Shown piece after piece: positions 40,113 through 48,234 of a DNA stretch of 64,000 nucleotides. Below the pieces are notes generated by a model. That model searched no databases and was not told the DNA's origin. It saw nothing but the letters and a program-made list of their open reading frames with translations. Location: NCBI RefSeq assembly GCF_006716815.1, contig NZ_VFPS01000001.1, forward strand, positions 62,001 through 126,000, written 5' to 3'. Numbering within the stretch: position 1 is the first letter of the stretch; every line of letters starts with the position of its first letter. This DNA is from Microbacterium lacticum (GTDB taxonomy: Bacteria; Actinomycetota; Actinomycetes; Actinomycetales; Microbacteriaceae). Position numbers and translations under genes: made by a program.

Positions 40113-40197
40113 GTTCATAACGTCGGAGATTCGGCGCGTGACAGGCTCCTGACGAGCCAGAACGCCGCTCGGACGCGAAATCTCCGACGTTGTGAAC
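40113..40197. repeat. 85-bp imperfect inverted-repeat element between der and nrdG
   Basis: Arms GTTCATAACGTCGGAGATTC (40113-40132) and AAATCTCCGACGTTGTGAAC (40178-40197) are reverse complements with two mismatches, separated by 45 bases. The segment lies between convergent genes. A long stem with a structured centre in an intergenic position is typical of dispersed, non-autonomous palindromic repeats; it could also act as a bidirectional terminator, although it lacks a U tract. Confidence 0.7.
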
Positions 40198-40244
40198 GGG
40201 CGCCCCCGGGCACCCCGGCCCGCGAGGCGGCCCGGCGGCCCCGC

Positions 40245-40985
40245 TCAGCGCACGACGAGGCTCGCGAAGCGGTCGGTCGGCAGGTCCGCGAGAGTGAGCG
40301 CGGATGCCTCGGCATCCATCGGCTCGATCCGGGGGAGCGGGCTGCGCGCTCCCGTCTCGCGGAACCGCTGCACCGCCCAGCAGTCGACGCCCGCGTCCGC
40401 CAGGCGACAGCCGAGCTCGCGCAGCCCGCTGTCGTCGATCGCGGCGGGGTGCACGGTCGTGCGCACCTCGAGGTCGAGCGGGCGGTCGGATCCGGCCCGC
40501 AGCAGCCGGTTGCCGAGCACGAGCTCGAGCGACCGCCACGCGTTCTCGGCGCTGTGCGGGCGGCCCGTGACGGCGTCGTACCCGCCCGGGAGCGCCTTGA
40601 TGTCGAGCCCGACCCAGTCGACGTGCGGGAGCGCCTGCGCGAGAAGACCCGGATAGGCGCCCCCGGTGTGCAGCCCGACGCGGAAGCCGAGCGAGCGCAC
40701 GATGTCCATCGCGGGCAGCAGGGCGCGCTGCAGCGTCGGCTCTCCGCCGGAGAACACGACCCCGTCGAGCAGCCCGATCCGGTCGCAGAGCAGGTCGAGC
40801 ACGTCGCTCCATGAGTACGCGCCCTCGGCTCGCGGGTCGATGAGCGCCGGGTTGTGGCAGTAGAAGCAGTTCCACGGGCATCCCTGCAGGAACACCGTCG
40901 CGGTCAGCATGTCGGGCCAGTCGACCGTTGAGAACGGCGTCACGCCGGCGATGTTCAGCTCACTGGCTGCGGTGACCCGTGCCAT
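40245..40985 (-). CDS. nrdG: Anaerobic ribonucleotide reductase activating protein (radical SAM)
   Basis: NrdG uses a [4Fe-4S] cluster and SAM to form the glycyl radical on NrdD. The 246-residue protein has the radical SAM motif CPWNCFYC with cysteines 36, 40 and 43, then the VVFSGGEPTLQ SAM-binding sequence and GLDIKALPGGYD. The length fits the NrdG2-type activase (about 230 residues) rather than the short E. coli form. It overlaps the end of nrdD by 31 bases and is transcribed after it. Confidence 0.9.
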   Translation of the reverse strand: MARVTAASELNIAGVTPFSTVDWPDMLTATVFLQGCPWNCFYCHNPALIDPRAEGAYSWSDVLDLLCDRIGLLDGVVFSGGEPTLQRALLPAMDIVRSLGFRVGLHTGGAYPGLLAQALPHVDWVGLDIKALPGGYDAVTGRPHSAENAWRSLELVLGNRLLRAGSDRPLDLEVRTTVHPAAIDDSGLRELGCRLADAGVDCWAVQRFRETGARSPLPRIEPMDAEASALTLADLPTDRFASLVVR

Positions 40986-42841
40986 GGTGCCTCCTCGCGG
41001 ACCGAATCACCCGAATCTGTCGAGTCTCCCGAGACCGACGAGTCACCCGGATCGCCGGGTGTCGCGGTGGAGAAGTAGGTCCGCTCCTGAGCTTCCCCCT
41101 TCTTGCCGATGTTGAAGCTCTCGATGGGCCGGAAGTAACCCATCACGCGCGTCCACACTTCGCAGGCGGCACCGCAGTCGGGGCACTGCTCGTGGTGGCC
41201 CGAGCGGTAACCGTGGGCCGGGCAGATCGAGAACGTCGGCGTGACAGTGATGTAGGGCAGCCGGAAGCGCGACAGCGAACGGCGCACGAGTTCGCGGCAC
41301 GCCTCCGCGCTCGGCATCGCCTCGCCCATGTAGAGGTGCAGCACGGTGCCGCCGGTGTACTTCTGCTGCAGCGGCTCCTGCAGCGCCATCGCGAGGAACG
41401 GGTCGGCGGTGTACCCGACCGGCAGCTGCGACGAGTTCGTGTAGTAGGGGTTGTCGTCGGTGCCCGCGTGACGGATGCCGGGGAGGCGTGCGATGTCCTC
41501 CTTCGCGAACCGGTAGGTCGTCCCCTCGGCGGGGGTCGCCTCGAGGTTGAACAGGTGGCCGGTCTCCTCCTGGAACTCCACCATGCGCGCCCGCACGTGG
41601 TCGAGCAGCCGCGCGGCGAGGGCCATGCCCGCTTCGGTCGTGATGTCGTCGGCGCCGCGGGTGAGGTTCCGCACATACTCGTTGATGCCGTTGACGCCGA
41701 TCGTGGAGAAGTGGTTGTCGATCGTGCCGAGGTAGCGCTGCGTGTAGGGGAACAGACCGCCGTCGAGGTGGCGGGCGATCGTGGCGCGCTTGGCGACGAG
41801 GCTGTCGCGGGCGATCTCGAGCAGTTCGTCGAGGCGCGCGAGCGCGGCATCCTCATCGGCGGAGTGCACGAAGCCGATGCGCGCGCAGTTGATCGTCACG
41901 ACGCCGATCGAGCCGGTTTGCTCCGCCGAACCGAAGAGGCCGTTGCCGCGCTTCAGCAGCTCGGTGAGATCGAGCTGCAGGCGGCAGCACATCGAGCGGA
42001 TCATGTGCGGGTCGAGGTCGGAGTTGACGAAGTTCTGGAAGTACGGGAGGCCGTACTTCGCCGTCATGGCGAACAGGGCGTCGGTGTGCGGACCGTGCCA
42101 GTCGAAGTCCTTGGTGATGTTGTAGGTGGGGATCGGGAAGGTGAACGCGCGCCCGTCCTGGTCGCCCTCGGTGAGCACGTCGATGAACGCGCGGTTGATG
42201 AGCGCCATCTCGTCGGCGAGGTCGCCGTAGGTGAACGGCTGCACCTCGCCGCCAATGAGGGGACGCTGGTCGGCGAGGTCGTCGGGGCACACCCAGTCGA
42301 AGGTGAGGTTCGTGAAGGGGGTCTGCGTGCCCCAGCGGGAGGGCACGTTGAGATTGAAGACGAACTCCTGCATCGCCTGCCGCACCTGGGGGTAGGTGAG
42401 GGCGTCGAGCCGCACGAACGGCGCGAGGTAGGTGTCGAACGAGGAGAACGCCTGCGCGCCCGCCCACTCGTTCTGCAGCGTGCCGAGGAAGTTCACGAGC
42501 TGGCCGAGGGCGCTCGAGAAGTGCTTCGGCGGTGCGGAGGCGATCTTGCCGGGCACGCCGTTGAACCCCTGCTCGAGCACCATGCGCAGCGACCAGCCGG
42601 CGCAGTAGCCCGCGAACACGTCGAGGTCGTGGATGTGCAGGTCGCCTTCGCGGTGCGCGGTGCCGGCTTCGGGGGCGTAGACCTCGTCGAGCCAGTAGTT
42701 GGCGATGAGCTTGCCCGCGGCGTTGAGGATCATCCCGCCGAGGGAGTAGCCCTGGTTCGCATTGGCGTTGACGCGCCAGTCGGCGCGGGCGAGGTATTCG
42801 TCGATCGTCTCGGCGACCGAGACGGTGCGGGGGGATGCCAT
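40955..42841 (-). CDS. nrdD: Anaerobic (class III) ribonucleoside-triphosphate reductase
   Basis: NrdD makes dNTPs from NTPs without oxygen. The 628-residue product starts MASPRTVSVAETIDEYLARAD. The core includes CCRLQLDLTELLKRGNGLFGSAEQTGS and ATPAEGTTYRFAKED; the C-terminus has a four-cysteine zinc site (CPAHGY then CPDCGAAC) and the glycyl-radical region RVMGYFRPIESFNIGKKGE. I see no N-terminal ATP-cone of the usual ~90 residues, so dATP feedback control may be absent. A Ser/Gly/Asp tail ends the protein. The gene precedes nrdG and has an NrdR-like palindrome upstream. Anaerobic reductase in a mostly aerobic group implies growth or survival without oxygen. Confidence 0.9.
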   Translation of the reverse strand: MASPRTVSVAETIDEYLARADWRVNANANQGYSLGGMILNAAGKLIANYWLDEVYAPEAGTAHREGDLHIHDLDVFAGYCAGWSLRMVLEQGFNGVPGKIASAPPKHFSSALGQLVNFLGTLQNEWAGAQAFSSFDTYLAPFVRLDALTYPQVRQAMQEFVFNLNVPSRWGTQTPFTNLTFDWVCPDDLADQRPLIGGEVQPFTYGDLADEMALINRAFIDVLTEGDQDGRAFTFPIPTYNITKDFDWHGPHTDALFAMTAKYGLPYFQNFVNSDLDPHMIRSMCCRLQLDLTELLKRGNGLFGSAEQTGSIGVVTINCARIGFVHSADEDAALARLDELLEIARDSLVAKRATIARHLDGGLFPYTQRYLGTIDNHFSTIGVNGINEYVRNLTRGADDITTEAGMALAARLLDHVRARMVEFQEETGHLFNLEATPAEGTTYRFAKEDIARLPGIRHAGTDDNPYYTNSSQLPVGYTADPFLAMALQEPLQQKYTGGTVLHLYMGEAMPSAEACRELVRRSLSRFRLPYITVTPTFSICPAHGYRSGHHEQCPDCGAACEVWTRVMGYFRPIESFNIGKKGEAQERTYFSTATPGDPGDSSVSGDSTDSGDSVREEAPWHGSPQPVS

Positions 42842-42906
42842 GGTGTGCTGCTCTCTGTGTCGTGCGGGTGGTCGGGTGAGTCGGGTGGTAACACGCTCTT
42901 TGGTAT

Positions 42907-42928
42907 GACCACACCATATCTTGTGGTC
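42907..42928 (-). promoter_or_regulatory. NrdR-box-like palindrome upstream of nrdD
   Basis: GACCACA and TGTGGTC form perfect 7-bp arms around CCATATCT. The core ACACCATATCTTGTGG (42911-42926) matches the published NrdR consensus acaCwAtATaTwGtgt at most positions. It lies 66-87 bases upstream of the nrdD ATG. A weaker match, ACACGCTCTTTGGTAT, lies 20 bases closer to the gene. No nrdR gene is in the window. Confidence 0.6.
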
Positions 42929-43016
42929 TGACACCGAATTCGGAGCAGATGTGGTGTGTCGCGTACATCTCGGTCATCTGCGCGCCGCCGGCGCACGAGT
43001 GTGACAGGCTGATACG

Positions 43017-43919
43017 GTGACGATCGTGCCGCCCGCCCCGGGGGAGCCGCGCCGCCCCGAGGGGCCGCGCGATCCCGGCGACGCATGGGTCGTGACCGAC
43101 GACGGGGCCCGGTACTGGGGGCGGTTCGGCGCAGCGGGGCTGCTCGCGGTCGACCCGCGACGCGGGGTGCTGCTGCAGCATCGCGTCGCCTGGAGTCATC
43201 ACGGCGACACGTGGGGCCTTCCCGGCGGCGCGCGTCACGAGGGGGAATCGGCCTGCGATGGGGCGCTGCGGGAGTCGGCCGAGGAGGCCGGCGTGCCCGG
43301 TGACGCGGTGCGCCCACGACTGATCAGCGTGTACGACATCGGGGGGTGGTCGTACTCGACCCTCGTCGCCGACGTCACGACGCCCTTCGAGCCGGTGATC
43401 AGCGACCCCGAGAGTCGCGAGCTGGCCTGGGTTCCGGTCGACGAGGTGGAGTCGTACCTGCTGCATCCGGGGTTCGCCGCCTCGTGGCCGCGGCTGCGCG
43501 GTCTGCTGCCGGTGCGGCCCGCGCTCGTCGTCGACGCCGCGAACGTCGTCGGCTCGGTGCCCGACGGCTGGTGGCGCGACCGGGCCGGCGCCACTGCGAA
43601 GCTGCGCGACGCGCTCGCCGCCCTCGCCGAGCGCGGGGTGGATGCCTCGGCGCTCGATCTGCCCGAGAGCACCTGGTTTCCCGAGCTCGTGCTCGTCGTC
43701 GAGGGGAAGGCGCGCGCGCTCGCCGACGATCCCGCCGGCGCCGTGCGCGTGGTGCGCGCGGACGCCGCCGGAGATGACGCGATCGTCGCGGCGGCGCAGG
43801 ACCTGCGAGCGGAGGGCCGCTCGGTCATCGCCGTGACGAGCGACCGCGAGCTCTCCGAGCGGCTCGAGCGCAGCGAGGCATCCGTTCGGCCCGTCTCGTG
43901 GCTGCGCGGTCAGCTCTGA
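43017..43919 (+). CDS. Nudix hydrolase fused to a NYN/PIN-like domain
   Basis: The 300-residue protein joins two domains. Residues ~20-155 are a Nudix hydrolase with box GARHEGESACDGALRESAEEAG (about 70-92, conserved G, RE and EEAG). Residues ~163-300 read ALVVDAANVVGS, LVVEGKARAL, AGDDAIVAAAQ and VTSDRELSERL, the spaced acidic pattern of NYN/YacP-type nucleases. Such proteins might clean up modified nucleotides and RNA, but I know of no experiment. The GTG at 43017 lies six bases after CAGGCT, similar to the leaderless starts seen elsewhere. The next gene overlaps its 3' end. Confidence 0.72.
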   Translation: MTIVPPAPGEPRRPEGPRDPGDAWVVTDDGARYWGRFGAAGLLAVDPRRGVLLQHRVAWSHHGDTWGLPGGARHEGESACDGALRESAEEAGVPGDAVRPRLISVYDIGGWSYSTLVADVTTPFEPVISDPESRELAWVPVDEVESYLLHPGFAASWPRLRGLLPVRPALVVDAANVVGSVPDGWWRDRAGATAKLRDALAALAERGVDASALDLPESTWFPELVLVVEGKARALADDPAGAVRVVRADAAGDDAIVAAAQDLRAEGRSVIAVTSDRELSERLERSEASVRPVSWLRGQL

Positions 43920-44347
43920 CGCGTCGCGCCGCGACCCGGCGCCGTGTCGTCGCGGTGCTCGGAGCGTGCGTGATCGTCGTTGCCGGGCTCGTCGTGCACG
44001 GACTGCCGGGCGCGTCGGCCCTCTCCGATATCGCGGGCGACGCGCTGTACACGGCTCTGGTCTACCTCGGCGTGGTCGCGGTGTGGCCACGCTGGTCACC
44101 TGCGGTCGCCGGTGCGGTGGCGGCGGGCTGGTGCGTCGCCGTCGAGCTGTTCCAGCTGACGGGGCTGCCGGCGCGGTGGGGAGAAGCCTGGTCGCCTGCC
44201 GCGCTCGTGTTCGGCTCGGCGTTCGACGCGCGCGACCTCGTCGTCTACGTGGCGACGGCCGCGCTTGTGGCCGGAGCGGACGCCGCGGGGGCGTCGGTGG
44301 CATCCGCGCTCACGCGGCGCCGGAGGTCTCCCGCGGCGCGTCGGTGA
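43898..44347 (+). CDS. DUF2809-family small membrane protein
   Basis: The frame from GTG 43898 gives 149 residues with an Arg-rich N-terminus and four hydrophobic segments; GTG 43955 is an alternative start that would remove the Arg-rich part. The central AGWCVAVELFQLTGLPARW and FDARDLVVYVATAA are the recognisable DUF2809 sequences. No function is known for the family. It overlaps the upstream Nudix-NYN gene by 22 bases and, on the other side, the convergent YhhN-type gene by 38 bases. Confidence 0.68.
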   Translation: MAARSALTRRAATRRRVVAVLGACVIVVAGLVVHGLPGASALSDIAGDALYTALVYLGVVAVWPRWSPAVAGAVAAGWCVAVELFQLTGLPARWGEAWSPAALVFGSAFDARDLVVYVATAALVAGADAAGASVASALTRRRRSPAARR

Positions 44348-45146
44348 TCGCGTTGCTGTCAGCGAGGGCGTGGGGGCGTCGGGCGCGGAGCAGGGCCACC
44401 GTGCCCGCGGCGAGCAGCCCCTGGCCGAGGCCGTAGGTCGACATCACCGCGACATCTCCGATGACGGCGTCGGCCCCGGGGAGGAACAGCCGCAGTGCGA
44501 GCAGGGTATCGGAGGCGAGGAAGAGAAGGCCCCCGAGCGCGGTCGCGCGCGAGCCGAGTGCTGCCGCGGCGGCGGTGCCAGCGAGGACGAGCCCGTATGC
44601 GGCGACACCGACTGCGAGGGCGCCGAGGTGGGGCCAGAGGAGGACGATCATCACGATCCACCAGACCGCGTAGACGAGGGTCCATCGCGGGAGACGCCGC
44701 CTGGCCGGCGCGGCATCCCCGGCGCCGGTGTCGCCGGCGCGGCGCGGGCGCGTGTCGCGGAGTCCGCGGGTGAAGAGGGCGATGTAGAGCAGGTGGGCGA
44801 CGCCGAAGCAGATCAGCATGGGCGGGAGTTCTGCCCCGAAGAACGGGAAGAACAGGCCCGCGCCGTCGCCGAGCCACGAGAACGCGAGCGCGAGCAGCAG
44901 GAGGGCGGCCGCGCGCCGGGCTCTCCGGATGGTCGGGGCGGTCCGCGCATCCGAGGTGGGGGCGAGTGCGGGAACGACCGCGAGCGCGAGCGCGGGCATG
45001 ATCGCGAGCTTGGTGGGGGAGACGAGCGATGCGGGGCCGACCATCAGCGTCACGAGATGCGCGGCGAGGACGACGAGATAGAGGCCGAATCCCCACCAGT
45101 GCGCGCGTGCGCGGCGAGGCTCGGATGGGGCAGAGGGTGAGGACAC
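44310..45146 (-). CDS. YhhN/TMEM86-family lysoplasmalogenase-like membrane protein
   Basis: The 278-residue product starts at the GTG at 45146 with AAGGAG seven bases before it. About eight hydrophobic segments are visible, with SPTKLAIMPALALA, LLLALAFSWLGDGAGLF, FGVAHLLYIALF and LFLASDTLLAL, the conserved acidic and His positions of the YhhN family. The animal relative TMEM86B hydrolyses the vinyl ether of lysoplasmalogens; in bacteria the substrate is not settled. Its 3' end overlaps the DUF2809 gene tail to tail. Confidence 0.82.
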   Translation of the reverse strand: MSSPSAPSEPRRARAHWWGFGLYLVVLAAHLVTLMVGPASLVSPTKLAIMPALALAVVPALAPTSDARTAPTIRRARRAAALLLLALAFSWLGDGAGLFFPFFGAELPPMLICFGVAHLLYIALFTRGLRDTRPRRAGDTGAGDAAPARRRLPRWTLVYAVWWIVMIVLLWPHLGALAVGVAAYGLVLAGTAAAAALGSRATALGGLLFLASDTLLALRLFLPGADAVIGDVAVMSTYGLGQGLLAAGTVALLRARRPHALADSNAITDAPRETSGAA

Positions 45147-45220
45147 GGGCGCTCCTTTGCGCGGGGACAGCGGGTGGTGCTCAGGCTCGGAAGGCGGGTG
45201 CGGGTGGGGATGCCGGTGGG

Positions 45221-45583
45221 TCAGTCGCGCCCGCGCAGGTGGTCGATCTCGCGGCGCTCGCGCTTGGTGGGTCGGCCGGCGCCGCGATCGCGAACGGCGG
45301 TGAGGGCGACGGGTTCGCGCGCGGGCGTGCGGTCTTCGGCGGCGAGGACGGCGAGGGGTGCGCCGACGCGTTTGGTCAGCAGCTGGCGGACGACCAGGAT
45401 GCGGTCGAATCCGGAGATGCGCACGCGCAGCTCGTCGCCGATGCGCACGGGTTGGGAGGCTTTCGCCTTGTCGCCGCCGACGCGAACGTGGCCGGCTCGG
45501 CAGGCGGTCGTGGCGGCGGAGCGAGTCTTGTAGACGCGCACGGCCCACAACCAGGCATCCACCCGCACCGATCCGTCGCTCAC
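45221..45583 (-). CDS. S4-domain RNA-binding protein, Hsp15-like
   Basis: The 120-residue protein is almost entirely an S4 domain (VRVDAWLWAVRVYKTRSAATTACRAGHVRVGG) with a basic C-terminus GRPTKRERREIDHLRGRD, the layout of Hsp15 (HslR). Hsp15 rescues stalled 50S subunits carrying nascent chains in E. coli, so a ribosome-quality role is the natural inference. It is the last of a run of minus-strand genes before the YhhN-type gene. Confidence 0.88.
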   Translation of the reverse strand: MSDGSVRVDAWLWAVRVYKTRSAATTACRAGHVRVGGDKAKASQPVRIGDELRVRISGFDRILVVRQLLTKRVGAPLAVLAAEDRTPAREPVALTAVRDRGAGRPTKRERREIDHLRGRD

Positions 45584-45611
45584 GCTGTCGATTCTCGCAT
45601 CGCCGGGCGGG

Positions 45612-46007
45612 TCACACCTCGACGGCGAACCCGAGGTCGGCGTCGGCGGCGGGGACGCCGGCGGTCGTGCCCCAGTTCTCGAGCGGGATCTCGCGCAGGA
45701 TCACACTCACGTGGCCGCGCGGGATGCCCGCGACGGCGAGCCGGACGGCGATCTCGGCGTAGAGGCGACGCTTGGCGTCGAGCGAACGACCGGCGAAGCA
45801 GTCGATCGTGACGAGCGTGTAGCTCTCGGGGGGCGCGAGCCCATCGGGCGGGTCGAAGCGCTCGGGAGCGTGCGCGATCAGGCGTACGCCGCGATCTTCG
45901 CGGGGGATGCGGAAGGCGGCGACGAGCGCTTCGTGCACGGCGTCGAGGATCTGGCGCGCACTGTCAGCGGCGTAGCTGCGGCGGACTTCGACGAGAGTCT
46001 TCGGCAT
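45612..46007 (-). CDS. Tautomerase-superfamily protein
   Basis: The 131-residue product begins Met-Pro, so processing would expose the catalytic N-terminal proline of the 4-oxalocrotonate tautomerase superfamily. The two halves (PKTLVEVRRSYAADSARQI and a second beta-alpha-beta with GIPRGHVSVILREIPLENWG) fit the fused-repeat subgroup that often turns up in antibiotic or aromatic degradation contexts, although none is seen here. It starts 15 bases after the upstream GNAT gene and is probably co-transcribed with it. Confidence 0.82.
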   Translation of the reverse strand: MPKTLVEVRRSYAADSARQILDAVHEALVAAFRIPREDRGVRLIAHAPERFDPPDGLAPPESYTLVTIDCFAGRSLDAKRRLYAEIAVRLAVAGIPRGHVSVILREIPLENWGTTAGVPAADADLGFAVEV

Positions 46008-46022
46008 GGACAGCCTCCGGGG

Positions 46023-46601
46023 TCAGGCGAGGGAGAGCGAGACGATCGGGCGGCTGCGGGTCGGGCGGGCGACTTCGGTGAAACCGGCGTCGACGAAGGT
46101 CGACAGGGCGCCGTGGTAGAGGTCGTTCGCGGATGCCTTGGCCACAGCGGTGTCGACCGGGTAGCCCTCGACGACGCGGGCGTCGTGGGCGCGGGCATGG
46201 TCGACGGCGGCGTCGAGGAGGCGGGCCGCGATGCCGTTGCCGCGGTGCTCGCGGCGCACCACGAAGCACGTGATCGCCCAGACCGAGGGGTCGTCGAAGG
46301 GTTCGGGGGACTGCTGGAAGTTGCGCGTGCGCGCCAGGCGCGGCTGGTCGGGGCGCGGTGAGACCTTCACCCAGCCCGCGGCCTCGTCGTCGACGTAGGC
46401 GAGGAGCGCGGAGGCGACGGGCGCGGCGAGATCGCCGCGCAGGAGCTCGCGCCGCTCGTCGCGGGTGGCGGCGCTGAAGTCTTTGGCTCGCAGCATCCAC
46501 CACTGGCACCAGCACGAGGCGCCGTCGCCCGCGCCGGTGAGCGCGTGCTCGACGTCATCGAAGCGATCGGCAGATGCCGCGGCAATGCGGATCTCAGTCA
46601 A
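46023..46601 (-). CDS. GNAT-family N-acetyltransferase
   Basis: The 192-residue protein has the acetyl-CoA binding motif VVRREHRGNGIAARLLDAAVDHAR at about residues 113-136 and a YVDDEAAGWVKVSPR strand before it. CWCQWWMLRAKDF near the N-terminus is typical of a GNAT subgroup annotated only as hypothetical acetyltransferase. The start appears to be a TTG at 46601. The substrate cannot be inferred. Confidence 0.8.
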   Translation of the reverse strand: MTEIRIAAASADRFDDVEHALTGAGDGASCWCQWWMLRAKDFSAATRDERRELLRGDLAAPVASALLAYVDDEAAGWVKVSPRPDQPRLARTRNFQQSPEPFDDPSVWAITCFVVRREHRGNGIAARLLDAAVDHARAHDARVVEGYPVDTAVAKASANDLYHGALSTFVDAGFTEVARPTRSRPIVSLSLA

Positions 46602-46668
46602 GCGCCGACCCTACCGGCCGCCACCCACACGCACCACGCGTCGGTTCGCGAGGGGCATCGGGACAGGC

Positions 46669-46674
46669 TACGAT
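46669..46674 (+). promoter_or_regulatory. Putative -10 box of the tRNA-Pro locus
   Basis: TACGAT lies 31 bases before the broken tRNA-Pro copy and 111 bases before the intact one, with a weak TTCGCG about 18 bases upstream. The promoter thus appears to belong to the first, broken copy, and the intact gene would be read through from it. Confidence 0.4.
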
Positions 46675-46704
46675 AGGGGAGTTGTCCGCGTGCGGACGAC
46701 GGAC

Positions 46705-46750
<46 letters not shown>

Positions 46751-46784
46751 CGGTGGCGGCTGGTTCAGCCTAAAAAGTGAACAA

Positions 46785-46858
46785 CGGGATGTGGCGCAGC
46801 TTGGTAGCGCACCTGACTGGGGGTCAGGGGGTCGCAGGTTCAAATCCTGTCATCCCGA
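46785..46858 (+). tRNA. tRNA-Pro (anticodon GGG)
   Basis: The 74-base cloverleaf has acceptor CGGGATG/CATCCCG, D arm GCGC...GCGC, anticodon stem CCTGA/TCAGG with loop CTGGGGG, and T arm GCAGG/CCTGT with loop TTCAAAT; the discriminator is A and CCA is not encoded. It is the likely integration target of the adjacent island, whose integrase gene lies about 190 bases downstream and points toward it. Confidence 0.95.
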
Positions 46859-46863
46859 CAGGA

Positions 46864-46898
46864 AAGCCCAGGTGAGAGCATGTTTCTCGCCTGGGCTT
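46864..46898 (+). terminator. Terminator hairpin after tRNA-Pro
   Basis: AAGCCCAGGTGAGAG and TTCTCGCCTGGGCTT form a 15-base stem with one G-T-type wobble and one mismatch around a 5-base loop, beginning 6 bases after the tRNA. It is well placed to end the tRNA transcript. Confidence 0.75.
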
Positions 46899-46995
46899 CG
46901 TCGTTTCAGTGGTCCTCTTCGGAGGGGTTTATGAAAGCGTCCGCCGGGCGTTGTTGGTGCCTGTCGAGGTGCTCCAACTGAGGCCGTTGTGACGA

Positions 46996-47017
46996 GCCGG
47001 GACCTGGCCGGGACCTG
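46996..47017. repeat. Tandem 11-bp repeat next to the integrase gene
   Basis: GCCGGGACCTG occurs twice in a row, 33 bases beyond the integrase stop and between it and the tRNA. Short direct repeats here could be arm-type integrase sites, but two copies are not proof. Confidence 0.4.
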
Positions 47018-47049
47018 GAGCCCGATTTTGCCTCGATCCGCGACCGTTT

Positions 47050-47925
47050 TCATCGCCCGGGAGCCGCTGTCCGACGCGTCTTGGCAGGAGGCTCGCGGGT
47101 GGGGTTTTCCTGTCCGTCGAGGAACGCGTTCGCGCGGGCCGCGGCGTCGGTGAGGTGTCGGGTGTCGGGGTGCAGGTAGCCGCGGCTCGTCTCGATGGAC
47201 TTGTGTCCGAGGATGCCTTGGAGGACATGGAGGGGGATGCCGGCGTCGGCGAGCCAGGTGGCTCCGGTATGACGAAGCCCGTGCCGAGTGAGGCTCGCCA
47301 GTTCAAGATCGGTGACGAGCTGATCCCATTTCGTCGCGTCCCTGACGGAGGCGGTAGTGAGCACGCCGCCGCGGGGTCCGGTCAGCAGCCGGTCCTCGGG
47401 CTCGCGGTCGGCGGTGAGGCGCTCGAGCACGGGGGTGAGCGCTTGCAGGATCGGAACGCGCCGGATGTCTCGTCCCTTGGTTTGTTTGGTGACGAGGCCG
47501 CCTGCGCCTGGGTAGGTTTGGCGGCGGATCGTGACGATCCGTTGGTCCCAGTCGATGTCGCCGACTTGAAGCCCTGAGATTTCGGAGCCGCGGGCGGCGA
47601 GGAGCGCGCAGAGCATCACGAAGTCGGAGTAGCTCTGATGCACCTCCCCACACCGATCCGCCAGCGCCGTGAGGGTCGCGAGGTCTTTGAGCGCGTGGAC
47701 GCGCGGTGACTGGTCGTTTTCTTTCAGGTTGAGGGCTGATTTCCCGAGGGAGCGTCGGGACCGGTTGCGGGCGGGGTTGCTGGGCAGGAGGTCATCGCGG
47801 ACGGCTTCGTCGAGGACGCGGACGAGGGGCGCGATGGTGTTCTTGATGGTCGACGCGGAGTGCTGTGTTTCCCACTGGTCGATGGTGCGATCGATCATCC
47901 CGGCCGTGATCTGCGACAGCGCTAG
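47050..47925 (-). pseudogene. Tyrosine integrase of the island, N-terminus lost
   Basis: About 290 C-terminal codons remain. They include part of the core-binding domain (QITAGMIDRTIDQWETQHSAS) and the whole catalytic domain: the first Arg in AARGSEISGLQ, then HGLRHTGATWL, LGHKS and the tyrosine in TSRGYLHPD. A phage/ICE-type integrase should have another ~90-110 N-terminal residues. Upstream, the frame runs directly into an IS481-type transposase end at the CTAG at 47922-47925. Loss of the arm-binding domain most likely makes it inactive and the island immobile. Confidence 0.85.
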
Positions 47926-48202
47926 GTGTACTTCCCCGTGAGGTTGTGAACGCGGGCTGAGGGGGTCTGGCCGCCGATCCCGGTGTGGGGTCTGTGGTGA
48001 TTGTAGTGATGCAGCCAGGTCTCGTATGCCGCGGCTCGCTCTGCTTCGCTGGCGTAGGGCTTGGCGTAGGCCCATTCGGCGGCGAGGGTGCGGTTGAAGC
48101 GTTCGACCTTCCCGTTGGTCTGCGGCCGATACGGCTTTGTCCACTTGTGCTTCACACCGTCGCCGAGCGCGTCCGCGAACGCGTGTGACCGGTAGCACGC
48201 GC
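47922..48202 (-). pseudogene. IS481-type transposase, C-terminal fragment
   Basis: About 92 codons of the end of an integrase-core (DDE) transposase remain: HAFADALGDGVKHKWTKPYRPQ, then TNGKVERFNRTLAAEWAYAK and HHRPHTGIGGQTPSARV. The conserved NGKVERFNRTL contains the third catalytic acidic residue. The stop TAG overlaps a CTAG where the integrase gene resumes; some IS481 elements favour CTAG targets. The 5' part is cut off at 48203 by the left end of an IS3-type element. Confidence 0.82.
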
Positions 48203-48234
48203 GGGAATGCTGAGCCTTTGGTTGACTCGTTTCC

